Shown in pieces: positions 7,342 to 15,365 of a stretch of 21,432 nucleotides of DNA. The stretch spans positions 1-21,432 of the forward strand of contig CAZHNS010000034.1 of assembly GCA_964534175.1 (NCBI GenBank). Direction: 5' to 3'. Numbering within the stretch: the stretch's first letter is position 1; each line of letters opens with the position of its first letter. Source of the stretch: JAFGHJ01 sp964534175 (GTDB taxonomy: Bacteria; Hydrothermota; UBA3072). A program made the position numbers and the translations under genes. The notes below the pieces were generated by a model, which saw only the letters and a program-made list of their open reading frames with translations, had not been told where the DNA came from and searched no databases.

Positions 7342-10050
7342 TTGTTTTTTAAGAAATTCATCCAAAAGCAAGTAATAGGGTTTTTTTCTGTATCTGTTGT
7401 TTTGTTTTTAGTATATCTATACACAATTGCCCCCACTGTTTCGCTATGGGATTGCGGGGAGTTTATAGCCTGTTCTCACATATTAGGAGTGCCTCATCCT
7501 CCGGGAACGCCTTTTTACATTTTATTGGGAAGGGTTTTTAATATTCTTCTTCCTTTTAAGGAAGTTGCGAAGAGAATAAATTTTATTTCTGTAATTTCAG
7601 GAGCTTTAGCGGGAGGTTTTCTGTACCTTATAATTCTAAACGTGTTACGCAGATTCAAAGAAAATAAAACGGGAAAACTTTCTCTTGACAATCATCTTAT
7701 TGCGGTATTCTCATCTATAGGTGCCGGTTTCTGTTTTAGTGTCTGGGACAGTTCTGTAGAAGCTGAAGTATATGCTGCCTCACTTTTGGTTATTGCACTT
7801 GGTTTATGGTTAATTCTCAAGTGGGAGGATAACAGGGGTAAGTTAGCAAATAATAATTTATTGCTTCTTTTAGTTTATCTATTAGCGTTATCTGTCGGCA
7901 TTCATCTTCTGCCGTTACTTCTAATACCTGGAATTCTTGTATTTATACTTTTAGTAGACTGGAAAGTATTTAAAAATCCGAAACTTATAACTGCTGCACT
8001 AATTCTTGCTGTAATTGCTGTTTCCACCTATTTGTATTTAATAATAAGAGCGCAGGCAAATCCGGGTATAAATGAAGCGAATCCCACTACATGGGTAAAA
8101 TTATTGGATGTGATATCAAGGAAACAGTACGGAAGAGATAATATATTCGTCAGACATACTTCATGGCAAACCCACTATGGGGTATTACGTGCATTAATGG
8201 AGCAAATTAAGGTTTTCTTTAAGTATTTCTCATGGCAATTTTTCCCATATCCGAGAGAGAATACAAATGTTTTACTTCGCTATATTTCGATATTAGGGAC
8301 ATTTATGTACGTTTTAATTGGCATTTGGGGTATGTTTGTGCATTTCGAGAGAGACAGGAAATCCTTTTATTTAATTTTTATACTTTATGTGCTGGTTACC
8401 ATAGGATTGGTGGTTTATTTAAATCACGAATTTTCGCCGTCGGATCCCAATCCGGCACATCAACCCAGAGAGCCTAGAGAAAGAGATTATTTCTGGACCG
8501 CCGGGTTTTTCTTTTTTATGTTTTATGTGGCACTCGGTTTATACTGGATGTATGAACAATTAAAGAAAAGAAAAATTGTTCCTGTATATTGCGTTGTTCT
8601 TTTAAGTTTTATTATGGGTTTTATTCCTTTAGTCTCAAACATAAAAAGTCATGCAAACAGAAGAGGGAATTGGATTGCTCATAATTACGCGTATAATCTT
8701 CTTTCCTGCCCCAGGGACAATTCTGTGTTTTTTACTAACGGAGACAATGATACATTTCCTCTCTGGTTTCTTCAGGAAGTTAAAAATTTCAGAAAATTTG
8801 ATTCCGAGAAAAAGAAAGGTGTTCGTGTAGCATGTTTCGCTCTTATGAATACAGAATGGTATATCAGACAGATGAAGGACGATGGTATTCCAATGGATTT
8901 TGGGTCACCTTTTAAAGGAACTTATTATGAGAGCGTATATTTAAGAGATAAAAGAAGCAAAAAGACAGAACAGGGATTCGAGGATTGGATTATAGATAAT
9001 TTAACTTACTTGAGAACCAAAGATGGGAAGATAATACTACGCAAGGATATTGCTACACGTCTTATCATTCTTTGTTCTCAGGGTATAAAGCCGACGTATA
9101 ACGACATTATAATGAATTCGGATTCTTTTGTTCAGAAATATATAAAAGATGATTTCAATCCTTCCATAAACATTTATTTTTCTAATACTGTATCGCCGGG
9201 CAATAAAAGTTGGTTAGATGACCACTTATTGTTGGAAAGCTTTGCATATAGATTGGTAGGAAAAAAAGGTAAAAATATGATTGATTTTTCTCGTTTTTTT
9301 GAGGTGTTTGATAAGTTTAAATTTAATTCATTTTTAAATCCAAATGTCTATATAGGAACTTCTGCCCAGAGAATAGCGCGGAATTATATTTTTACTTTTT
9401 ATCAGTTTGGTTTTAGTTTAATGGAAGAAGTAATGTCTTCGAATAAGCAAATAACTAAAGCAAGGCATAGGGTAGAGTTAACTAAAGAAGAAAAAGAGAA
9501 ACTAACAAAATCAGCTAAATTGTTAGCAAAATGCTTAGATCTTACTACGGATTATTCCTCAATGATATCCATTTTTAATGAGTTAAGACTGGTTTACTTT
9601 TCTTTAGGAACACCGGATAGTCTAGCAAGGTTTATCGAAAAGGTTCCAGAAGAGCAATTTTTTTCGGAACTGCATTTTTTCAAAGGTCAATTACAGCTGG
9701 ATAAGTTGGTATTGAATAAAGATATAACAGAAGAAGAGAAGAAAGCAATGGCCCTGAAATCAGAAGAAGAGTTCAGATTGGTTTTGGATTCCGAGAAAGA
9801 TGTAAATAACGTAAATGGTTATATAGGATTGTTGGATTTATATGAGGAGTTAGGTTATGAAAGCGAGAAAGAATCTTTAATAGCAACAATAATAAATAAA
9901 CCCAAAGTTTACACTAGCGTTTTTATGTACAATTATGATTTTAAAAAAGATACTGTAATGTCTGTTTATCTTTTAAGAAAATGGTTGGAGGTAAATCCAT
10001 ATGATAATAAAGCTAAAGTATTGCTTGATTCTCTTAGTACTAATTTTTAA
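7342..10050 (+). CDS. DUF2723 (GT117-type) membrane glycosyltransferase
   Basis: A 902-residue polytopic membrane protein. The N-terminal half carries about a dozen hydrophobic helices and the GT-C-style signature SLWDCGEFIA (Asp37, Glu40), followed by GVPHPPGTPFY and DSSVEAEVYA, characteristic of DUF2723. Members are linked to lipid-donor protein O-glycosylation; TMEM260 is the human relative. The cytoplasm-facing or periplasmic C-terminal half, from about residue 450, is soluble, starting near FFTNGDNDTFPLWF and ending in helical, TPR-like text (about 720-900). The start is TTG, backed by a strong ribosome binding site. The downstream lipoprotein gene begins inside its last 50 nt. A role in modifying exported proteins is inference from the family and from nearby secreted genes. 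Confidence 0.85.
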   Translation: MFFKKFIQKQVIGFFSVSVVLFLVYLYTIAPTVSLWDCGEFIACSHILGVPHPPGTPFYILLGRVFNILLPFKEVAKRINFISVISGALAGGFLYLIILNVLRRFKENKTGKLSLDNHLIAVFSSIGAGFCFSVWDSSVEAEVYAASLLVIALGLWLILKWEDNRGKLANNNLLLLLVYLLALSVGIHLLPLLLIPGILVFILLVDWKVFKNPKLITAALILAVIAVSTYLYLIIRAQANPGINEANPTTWVKLLDVISRKQYGRDNIFVRHTSWQTHYGVLRALMEQIKVFFKYFSWQFFPYPRENTNVLLRYISILGTFMYVLIGIWGMFVHFERDRKSFYLIFILYVLVTIGLVVYLNHEFSPSDPNPAHQPREPRERDYFWTAGFFFFMFYVALGLYWMYEQLKKRKIVPVYCVVLLSFIMGFIPLVSNIKSHANRRGNWIAHNYAYNLLSCPRDNSVFFTNGDNDTFPLWFLQEVKNFRKFDSEKKKGVRVACFALMNTEWYIRQMKDDGIPMDFGSPFKGTYYESVYLRDKRSKKTEQGFEDWIIDNLTYLRTKDGKIILRKDIATRLIILCSQGIKPTYNDIIMNSDSFVQKYIKDDFNPSINIYFSNTVSPGNKSWLDDHLLLESFAYRLVGKKGKNMIDFSRFFEVFDKFKFNSFLNPNVYIGTSAQRIARNYIFTFYQFGFSLMEEVMSSNKQITKARHRVELTKEEKEKLTKSAKLLAKCLDLTTDYSSMISIFNELRLVYFSLGTPDSLARFIEKVPEEQFFSELHFFKGQLQLDKLVLNKDITEEEKKAMALKSEEEFRLVLDSEKDVNNVNGYIGLLDLYEELGYESEKESLIATIINKPKVYTSVFMYNYDFKKDTVMSVYLLRKWLEVNPYDNKAKVLLDSLSTNF

Positions 10051-11017
10051 GATTAATGGTTGCAGGAAAGCGTCTCTTCCTCATTCGATAGGAGCGAGGG
10101 ATGAAGTCATTCTTATTGCTCCTTCTGAATTTAGAGTAGATTCTTTTATTAATGGACTGGAGAAAGTAGAGTATTATCCGACACCAGAGAAAGTTTTTAA
10201 TGTAAAAAGGGTAGGATTATCCGAGTTTGATAGATATAAGCACTGGAGAAACGTAATTATTGTAGGTAATTCTAATGAAAGTTATATCAACGACTTATTG
10301 GGAGAAAAAGCAAAAGAAGAACTCGGAGATGGTGCGCATCCTTTCTTAGAAAAGGATCTGTGGGTACGTCTTCAGACGGCCATAGTAATAACTGGTGCCA
10401 CTACCGAAAAGACTCAGCAACTTCTTGATCGTTCGATAGGTACTATTTATAGGGTTCTTAGAGAGGAAGAAAAAGAAAGATTTTCAAGAGTGGTTTATAT
10501 GCAGGGTTACCAGGAGAAGGAAACGAAAAAAATGGAAACTTTATTAGGAGCATCTTTCGATATTCCCTTAGGTTACAGGTTGTCTAAAAACGAAGATGGT
10601 TTTATGAGTTATATAAGGAGGAATCCAGATAGATTGGTTACTCTTTTGTACAGACGGGAGCCCATAAATAATCCAGTTAAATTTCGTGATAGTCTTTTCG
10701 CAGAATATTTCAAGGGAGATGAGGTTTTTGATGATAGCATTCCTATATCTTCTGATGGTGAAAAAGTTCGATTCTTAAAATTACCCCTATTTGATACTAT
10801 AAAATTTAAAAATGAAAAGGCAATTCGAATTAAGGGGGTATGGAGAAATGATAAAGTGCCGGGAGGCCCAATGGGTGGTCCTTTTATTAGTTATATCTTT
10901 CAAAAAGATGGAGTCTGGTATTTTCTTGATGGGCATGTCTTTGCTCCCGGGAAAAAGAAATGGCCTTTCTTAGAGGAAGTCAATATAGTGCTTAATACGT
11001 TTAACAAGGAAAATTGA
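10001..11017 (+). CDS. DUF4837 family lipoprotein
   Basis: A 338-residue probable lipoprotein. The N-terminus MIIKLKYCLILLVLIFKING is followed by Cys21, a plausible lipobox with Gly at -1. The body matches what I know of DUF4837 from Bacteroidota and relatives, most clearly the C-terminal GGPFISY...DGHVFAPGKKK segment. Function is unknown. TTGGAGGT (9985-9992) lies 8 nt before the ATG, inside the glycosyltransferase gene, and the 50-nt overlap suggests linked expression. moxR starts directly after its stop codon. An envelope role is inferred from the lipid anchor and the neighbour. Confidence 0.8.
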   Translation: MIIKLKYCLILLVLIFKINGCRKASLPHSIGARDEVILIAPSEFRVDSFINGLEKVEYYPTPEKVFNVKRVGLSEFDRYKHWRNVIIVGNSNESYINDLLGEKAKEELGDGAHPFLEKDLWVRLQTAIVITGATTEKTQQLLDRSIGTIYRVLREEEKERFSRVVYMQGYQEKETKKMETLLGASFDIPLGYRLSKNEDGFMSYIRRNPDRLVTLLYRREPINNPVKFRDSLFAEYFKGDEVFDDSIPISSDGEKVRFLKLPLFDTIKFKNEKAIRIKGVWRNDKVPGGPMGGPFISYIFQKDGVWYFLDGHVFAPGKKKWPFLEEVNIVLNTFNKEN

Positions 11018-11965
11018 ATGGGAGATCTTACAGAAAAGATAAAAGATAAAGTACATGAAACTATAATAGGACAGGATGAAATATTAGAATTAATGTTAAT
11101 TTCTGTTTTTTCAGAAGGACACTGTCTGATTGTTGGCGTGCCAGGGCTTGCTAAGACTTTGTTGGCAAGTACCTTAGCCCGAGCTCTTGGCCTGTCCTTT
11201 TCACGAATACAATTTACGCCTGATTTAATGCCAACCGATATAACGGGGACTGAAATTATTAAGGAAAGCAGGGAAAGAGAAAGATTTTTTGACTTTGTGA
11301 AAGGTCCGGTGTTTGCAAATTTTGTTTTAGCTGACGAAATTAATAGAGCACCTCCTCGTACCCAGTCAGCACTGCTCGAAGCGATGCAGGAGGTAAGGGT
11401 CACTTACGGTAAGAAAGTTTATCCTATTGAATCTCCTTTTTTCGTTATAGCCACTCAAAACCCTATTGAACAGGAGGGGACTTATCCTCTTCCTGAGGCG
11501 CAGCTTGATCGCTTCATGTTATCACTCAAAATAGATTATCCGAAGAAAGATGAAGAAAAGGAGATAATTGCAAATGCGCCAAGGAGTTTTTCTTCAGAAG
11601 TTAAAGCTGTAACCAATGCAAAAGAATTACTGAAGTTTCAAAATGAAATCAGATCAATACCTGCTAGTAAAAAGGTTATAAATTATATTGGTAAACTTCT
11701 CAGGAATTCGAGACCGAAGTTAAGCGAAATTGAGCTAGTTAAGAAATATGCGGAGTGGGGGATAAGCCCAAGAGGTGGTCAATATCTTCTACTTGGTGCT
11801 AAAGCAAGAGCTTTTCTCCATGGTAGACCTACTCCTTGTGAGGAGGATGTAAAGAGTATTGCTCACGCTGTATTTGATCATAGAATTATCGTTAATTTTC
11901 TTGCAGAGGCGGATGGGATTTTACCTGAAAAGCTAACAGAAGTTATTTTAAATGAGACGAATTAA
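11018..11965 (+). CDS. MoxR-family AAA+ ATPase
   Basis: MoxR ATPases act as chaperones or activators, usually with von Willebrand factor A proteins. Seen in 315 residues: Walker A GVPGLAKT (40-47); QFTPDLMPTDITG; Walker B VLADEINRAPPRTQSALLEAMQE (Asp106, Glu107); sensor region ATQNPIEQEGTYPLPEAQLDRF; and a C-terminal lid with SPRGGQYLLLGAKARAFLHG. AAGGA (11006-11010) lies 7 nt before the ATG, which abuts the preceding stop. The usual DUF58 and VWA partner genes are not present on either side, so its client here is unclear. Confidence 0.95.
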   Translation: MGDLTEKIKDKVHETIIGQDEILELMLISVFSEGHCLIVGVPGLAKTLLASTLARALGLSFSRIQFTPDLMPTDITGTEIIKESRERERFFDFVKGPVFANFVLADEINRAPPRTQSALLEAMQEVRVTYGKKVYPIESPFFVIATQNPIEQEGTYPLPEAQLDRFMLSLKIDYPKKDEEKEIIANAPRSFSSEVKAVTNAKELLKFQNEIRSIPASKKVINYIGKLLRNSRPKLSEIELVKKYAEWGISPRGGQYLLLGAKARAFLHGRPTPCEEDVKSIAHAVFDHRIIVNFLAEADGILPEKLTEVILNETN

Positions 11966-13139
11966 TTTTCAGTCTGAGTTAAGAAGTGTTTTTAAAGAAA
12001 TTGGGCAAATTGCTAAAGAATTGGGTTTTTCCGTATATCTTGTGGGAGGCCCCGTTCGCGACATATTGCTCGGTCGATCTTTTCAGGATGTTGATGTGGT
12101 GTGTGTTGGAAACGCGGTGAAATTGGCTAAAGTTTTTAGTAAGAAAGTGAAGGGAGAATTTATATATAGGCGTAGATTCCCTAATGCCACAGTTAAGTGG
12201 AATGGCTCCGCAAAAGTTGATTTTGTATCGGCCCGCAGTGAAATATATCCCAGAAATAGAGTTGGTCTTCCCAGAGTACGAAGAACAAAAGATCTCCTGG
12301 TTGACCTAAAAAGAAGGGATTTTACTGTTAATGCAATAGCTGTTGATTTAAATCCGAAAGACTTTGGAAACTTATACGATCCTTTTGATGGTCTTCTGGA
12401 TTGCCAGAAAAAAGTTCTTCGTATTTTACATCCAAATAGTTTTAAAGAAGATCCCACCAGAATTTTTAGAGCCATAAGATTCTCTATGGAACTTTCTTTT
12501 CAATTAGAAGAAAGTACAAAGAAATTACTTTACAGAGATCTGAAATTTCTTAAGGAGCTTTCACAACAGCGGTTATGGAAAGAAATCAAAGTGTGTTTGA
12601 ACGACGGTTCGGATATACTAAATTATCTAAAAAAGTATGGAGCTTTAAAGGTTTTGGGCTTTTCTTATCCGGGGCAGGGGTTTTTGGAAAGGGTAGATGT
12701 AGGTTCGCTTCAGTTTGAAGTAAGCCCGGTCAATACTTTAACAATGGCACTCTTGGAAAGAAAGCCGGTTCGTGGCTATACTTTTGAAAAGAATTTTATT
12801 CAACAAATTAAGTATATAAGAGAAATTAATAATAAAACTCTTCGCAATATTGAAGTGGTACATAAACTTTTCAAACTTGAGGATTACTCTTTGTTGTACT
12901 TATTTGCCAAATATCCGAAAAACTCGATAATAATCGAGAATTTCTTTGACAACAGAGAAAAACTTAAACCTGAATTAAACGGAGAAGAGATTAAGAGGTT
13001 AGGAGTTAATGAAAGTCCTGAAATAGGACATTTAATGAAAAGAATAACAGAAGGCAGATGGATTGGAAAGATAGCTGATAGGAATGAAGAAGTTGAATTA
13101 GTAGAGAGATATTTAGGAGGTAAAGATGTCAGTTGGTAA
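11952..13139 (+). CDS. cca: CCA-adding tRNA nucleotidyltransferase / poly(A) polymerase family
   Basis: A class II nucleotidyltransferase that builds or repairs the CCA end of tRNAs. Seen in 395 residues: VGGPVRDILLG with the catalytic pair Asp46/Asp48 (DVD); RRDFTVNAIA (121-130); DPFDG; EDPTRIFRAIRF (166-177); then helical tRNA-binding regions and a C-terminal LNGEEIKRLGV...GHLMKRI segment of the kind seen in full-length bacterial enzymes. No HD domain is present. The sequence cannot tell a CCA-adding from an A-adding enzyme or a poly(A) polymerase. It overlaps moxR by 14 nt, has no obvious Shine-Dalgarno sequence, and overlaps prfB by 14 nt. Confidence 0.9.
   Translation: MRRINFQSELRSVFKEIGQIAKELGFSVYLVGGPVRDILLGRSFQDVDVVCVGNAVKLAKVFSKKVKGEFIYRRRFPNATVKWNGSAKVDFVSARSEIYPRNRVGLPRVRRTKDLLVDLKRRDFTVNAIAVDLNPKDFGNLYDPFDGLLDCQKKVLRILHPNSFKEDPTRIFRAIRFSMELSFQLEESTKKLLYRDLKFLKELSQQRLWKEIKVCLNDGSDILNYLKKYGALKVLGFSYPGQGFLERVDVGSLQFEVSPVNTLTMALLERKPVRGYTFEKNFIQQIKYIREINNKTLRNIEVVHKLFKLEDYSLLYLFAKYPKNSIIIENFFDNREKLKPELNGEEIKRLGVNESPEIGHLMKRITEGRWIGKIADRNEEVELVERYLGGKDVSW
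13114..13121 (+). promoter_or_regulatory. Shine-Dalgarno sequence fixing the prfB start
   Basis: TAGGAGGT lies inside the 3' end of cca, with AGGAGG 5 nt before ATG 13126. It supports translation of the short 17-codon leader that reaches the frameshift site. Confidence 0.8.
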
Positions 13140-14197
13140 ATTGAGAGAATGGATATATAAACTCGGGAGGTATATTTGAGACTGACGAGAAACGGAATTT
13201 ATTAGTTGAATTACAAAATGAAAGCAGAAAAAAGAACTTCTGGGCTGATACAAAAAAAGCAAAAAAGACTATGCAAGAAATTCAAGAAATAGAATCTCTT
13301 ATCAAGGAATGGGAAGAATATAAAGAAAGCGTTGAGTATCTTTCTGAGATAGAAAGTTTAGGAGAAAGCCCTGAACTTATAGACAAGGAAGAAAAGAAAA
13401 TAAGAAGTAAATTAGAGGATTTTGAATTAAGAATTGTTCTTTCGGGAGAAAATGATAAGAAAGATGCTGTTTTGTCCATACATCCGGGTGCCGGTGGTAC
13501 CGAATCCTGTGATTGGGCTTCAATGCTTTTCCGGATGTATACAAGATGGATAGAAAATAGAGGTTATAAGTATAAACTTATAGATTATCAAAAAGGCGAT
13601 GAAGCGGGGTTGAAAGACGTGACTTTAGAAGTAAAAGGCGAATTTGCGTATGGATATCTTAAAGCTGAACGTGGAATTCATCGTTTGGTTCGTATCTCGC
13701 CCTTTGATTCGGGTGCAAGAAGGCATACTTCATTTGTGTCTGTTTTCGTATATCCTCTCCTGGATGATGATATTGATATAGAAATAAAAAGCGAAGATAT
13801 TGAACTTGAGACTTTCAAATCTTCCGGCCCCGGCGGTCAGCATGTGAACAAATCAAACACGGCTGTTCGCTTAATACATAAACCAACCAATATTGTCGTA
13901 ACATCACAAAGTGAACGTTCTCAGATGCAGAATAGAATGATTGCAGAAAGGATTTTGAAATCCAAATTGTATCAAATGCGTATGGAAGAATTAGATAAGG
14001 AAAGACAAGAAATGGAAAAAAGTAAAAAAGACATTGAATGGGGGCATCAAATACGATCTTACATTCTTCACCCTTATCAAAAAGTGAAAGATCATAGAAC
14101 AGGTACTGAGATTGGAGATGCAAAAAAAGTACTCGATGGTTATATAGATATTTTCATAAGAGATTACCTGCGATCGGAGGCGGGTAAGAATGAATGA
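13126..14197 (+). CDS. prfB: Peptide chain release factor 2, expressed by programmed +1 frameshift
   Basis: RF2 ends translation at UGA and UAA. Translation starts at ATG 13126, reads MSVGKLREWIYKLGRYI, meets TGA at 13177-13179, and must shift +1 after ATT (13174-13176) to continue with GAG 13178 (ETDEKRNLL...). The joined product is about 356 residues, normal for RF2. Downstream parts are clear: FW (RF2-type FWxD near residue 40), HPGAGGTES, the stop-codon-reading SPF tripeptide in RISPFDSGARRH, and GGQ in SSGPGGQHVNKSNTAVR. Between 13145 and 13271 the second frame has no ATG, GTG or TTG, so an unshifted start would lose much of domain 1. The shift allows RF2 to regulate its own level, as in E. 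coli. The gene overlaps cca by 14 nt and the epimerase gene by 8 nt. Confidence 0.93.
13165..13180 (+). promoter_or_regulatory. RF2 autoregulatory frameshift site (variant slip sequence)
   Basis: The stimulatory internal Shine-Dalgarno GGGAGG (13165-13170) is followed by TAT, slip codon ATT, stop TGA and then G. The order and spacing equal the E. coli prfB site (SD, TAT, CTT, TGA, C). Differences are ATT for CTT in the P site and G for C after the stop. Confidence 0.85.
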
Positions 14198-15113
14198 TAA
14201 GGTTATAGTTACTGGTGGAGCTGGTTTTATAGGTTCTCATCTGGTAGATAGATTGATTTCTATGGGTATAGAGGTTTTGGTTATAGACAACCTTTCGAGC
14301 GGTTCAGAAAAGAATTTAAATAAAAAGGCTGAATTCTTAGAAAAAGATATCTGTGACCAGGATATAGATAAGGTAATAGAAAAGTATTCACCGTCTTTCA
14401 TTTTTCATCTTGCTGCTCAGATCGATATAAGAAAGTCTTTAGCGGATCCTCTCTGGGATGAAGGAATAAATATAAGAGGTACTTTAAACTTATTGGAAGC
14501 TGCAGCTAAAGCGAAAATAAAAAAAATTATTTTTGCTTCAACCGGAGGAGCTATTTATGGAGAGGCAAAATATGCGGATGAGAAGTTATTACCCAGGCCT
14601 TTATCTCCGTACGGTGTAGCTAAATTAAGCTGTGAGAATTACTTAAGGGTATACTCAGAGTGGAAAAATGTGCCTTTTACATCATTGAGGTATGGAAACG
14701 TATATGGTCCGAGGCAGGACCCTTATGGTGAGGCGGGTGTCGTGGCAATATTCTGCAGCCAGTTAATAAAGAATGAAAAATCTATATTATACGGTCAGGG
14801 TACTATGATCAGAGATTATATATACGTTTTAGATGTGGTTGAAGCAAATATTGTGGCTATGGATAGGGGAGAAGGTAGTACATACAACATAGGGACGGGG
14901 AAACCAACCACTGTTTTAGAGCTGTTTTCTCTATTGAAAGACATTTCTGGTAAAGATTTTGAACCTGACCTGGCACAAGCCCGTGAAGGAGAAATTTCGG
15001 AAATTTATCTGAATTGCAAAAAGGCAGAAAATGAATTAAGATGGGAGCCTAAAATTAGCCTTAAGCAAGGACTTCAAGAAACATTTAGATGGTTTAGTTC
15101 TTATTCGGAATAG
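14190..15113 (+). CDS. NAD-dependent epimerase/dehydratase (UDP-glucose 4-epimerase-like)
   Basis: An extended short-chain dehydrogenase/reductase of 307 residues that probably acts on a nucleotide sugar. Seen: the NAD-binding VTGGAGFIGSH (7-17); Asp33 after the second strand; HLAAQ; the catalytic set STGG (117-120) and YGVAK (Tyr141, Lys145); LRYGNVYGPRQ; and RDYIYVLDV. The pattern is GalE-like, but related 4-epimerases and 4,6-dehydratases share it. CGGAGG (14175-14180) lies 9 nt before the ATG, which overlaps prfB by 8 nt. It is the last gene of the packed block and could supply sugars for envelope glycans, possibly for the DUF2723 enzyme upstream; that link is inference. Confidence 0.88.
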   Translation: MNDKVIVTGGAGFIGSHLVDRLISMGIEVLVIDNLSSGSEKNLNKKAEFLEKDICDQDIDKVIEKYSPSFIFHLAAQIDIRKSLADPLWDEGINIRGTLNLLEAAAKAKIKKIIFASTGGAIYGEAKYADEKLLPRPLSPYGVAKLSCENYLRVYSEWKNVPFTSLRYGNVYGPRQDPYGEAGVVAIFCSQLIKNEKSILYGQGTMIRDYIYVLDVVEANIVAMDRGEGSTYNIGTGKPTTVLELFSLLKDISGKDFEPDLAQAREGEISEIYLNCKKAENELRWEPKISLKQGLQETFRWFSSYSE

Positions 15114-15365
15114 TTTTTACTGTTTATTAAATTTAATTATTAAAAATCTTAATCTCACTAATTCTCGACTATACCACCATTTACATAAACTCTCCTAATA
15201 AGTAAATATTTAGCCCTTGACACGAGGTTGTTTTTTCCGTAGACTGATTTCTATAATGAGCATCGAATTTATCGTAAAAAATTCCTATGCCAGAATAAAT
15301 TTAGGTTTTCGTTACAAGAAGTTTATTTAAATTTAACAATTAATTAAGTAAGAAAAGGGGGTATT
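15114..15365 (+). other. 252-bp spacer between the housekeeping block and the surface-protein genes
   Basis: No gene is supported here. The first part is very AT-rich without a strong hairpin followed by T residues, so no intrinsic terminator can be called. The centre holds the promoter candidate, and the end is an AT-rich leader of about 100 nt with the ribosome binding site GGGGG (15357-15361) 4 nt before the next ATG. Confidence 0.7.
15217..15257 (+). promoter_or_regulatory. Candidate promoter of the fibre/YD-repeat gene pair
   Basis: A perfect TTGACA (15217-15222) is followed after 17 nt by TAGACT (15240-15245). A perfect TATAAT (15252-15257) has TTGTTT (15228-15233) 18 nt upstream. The two readings overlap, so either one or two start sites may exist. 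The 29-nt distance between the perfect TTGACA and the perfect TATAAT excludes using these two together. Confidence 0.45.

Noticed and set aside
12083..12475. 130-codon minus-strand frame inside cca, and a similar 167-codon frame at 10900-11403
   Set aside because: Both are antisense to genes with clear motifs, lack start signals and show no recognisable domain.
13271..14197. prfB beginning at ATG 13271
   Set aside because: Conserved RF2 sequence (GGIFE, FWAD) lies upstream in the same frame, there is no ribosome binding site, and the frameshift leader explains the missing start.
15114..15180. Intrinsic terminator after the epimerase gene
   Set aside because: Only AT-rich text with no stable GC stem before a T tract.
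15217..15257. TTGACA and TATAAT as one promoter
   Set aside because: The spacing is 29 nt, too long for a sigma-70 pair; the two alternative pairings were kept instead.
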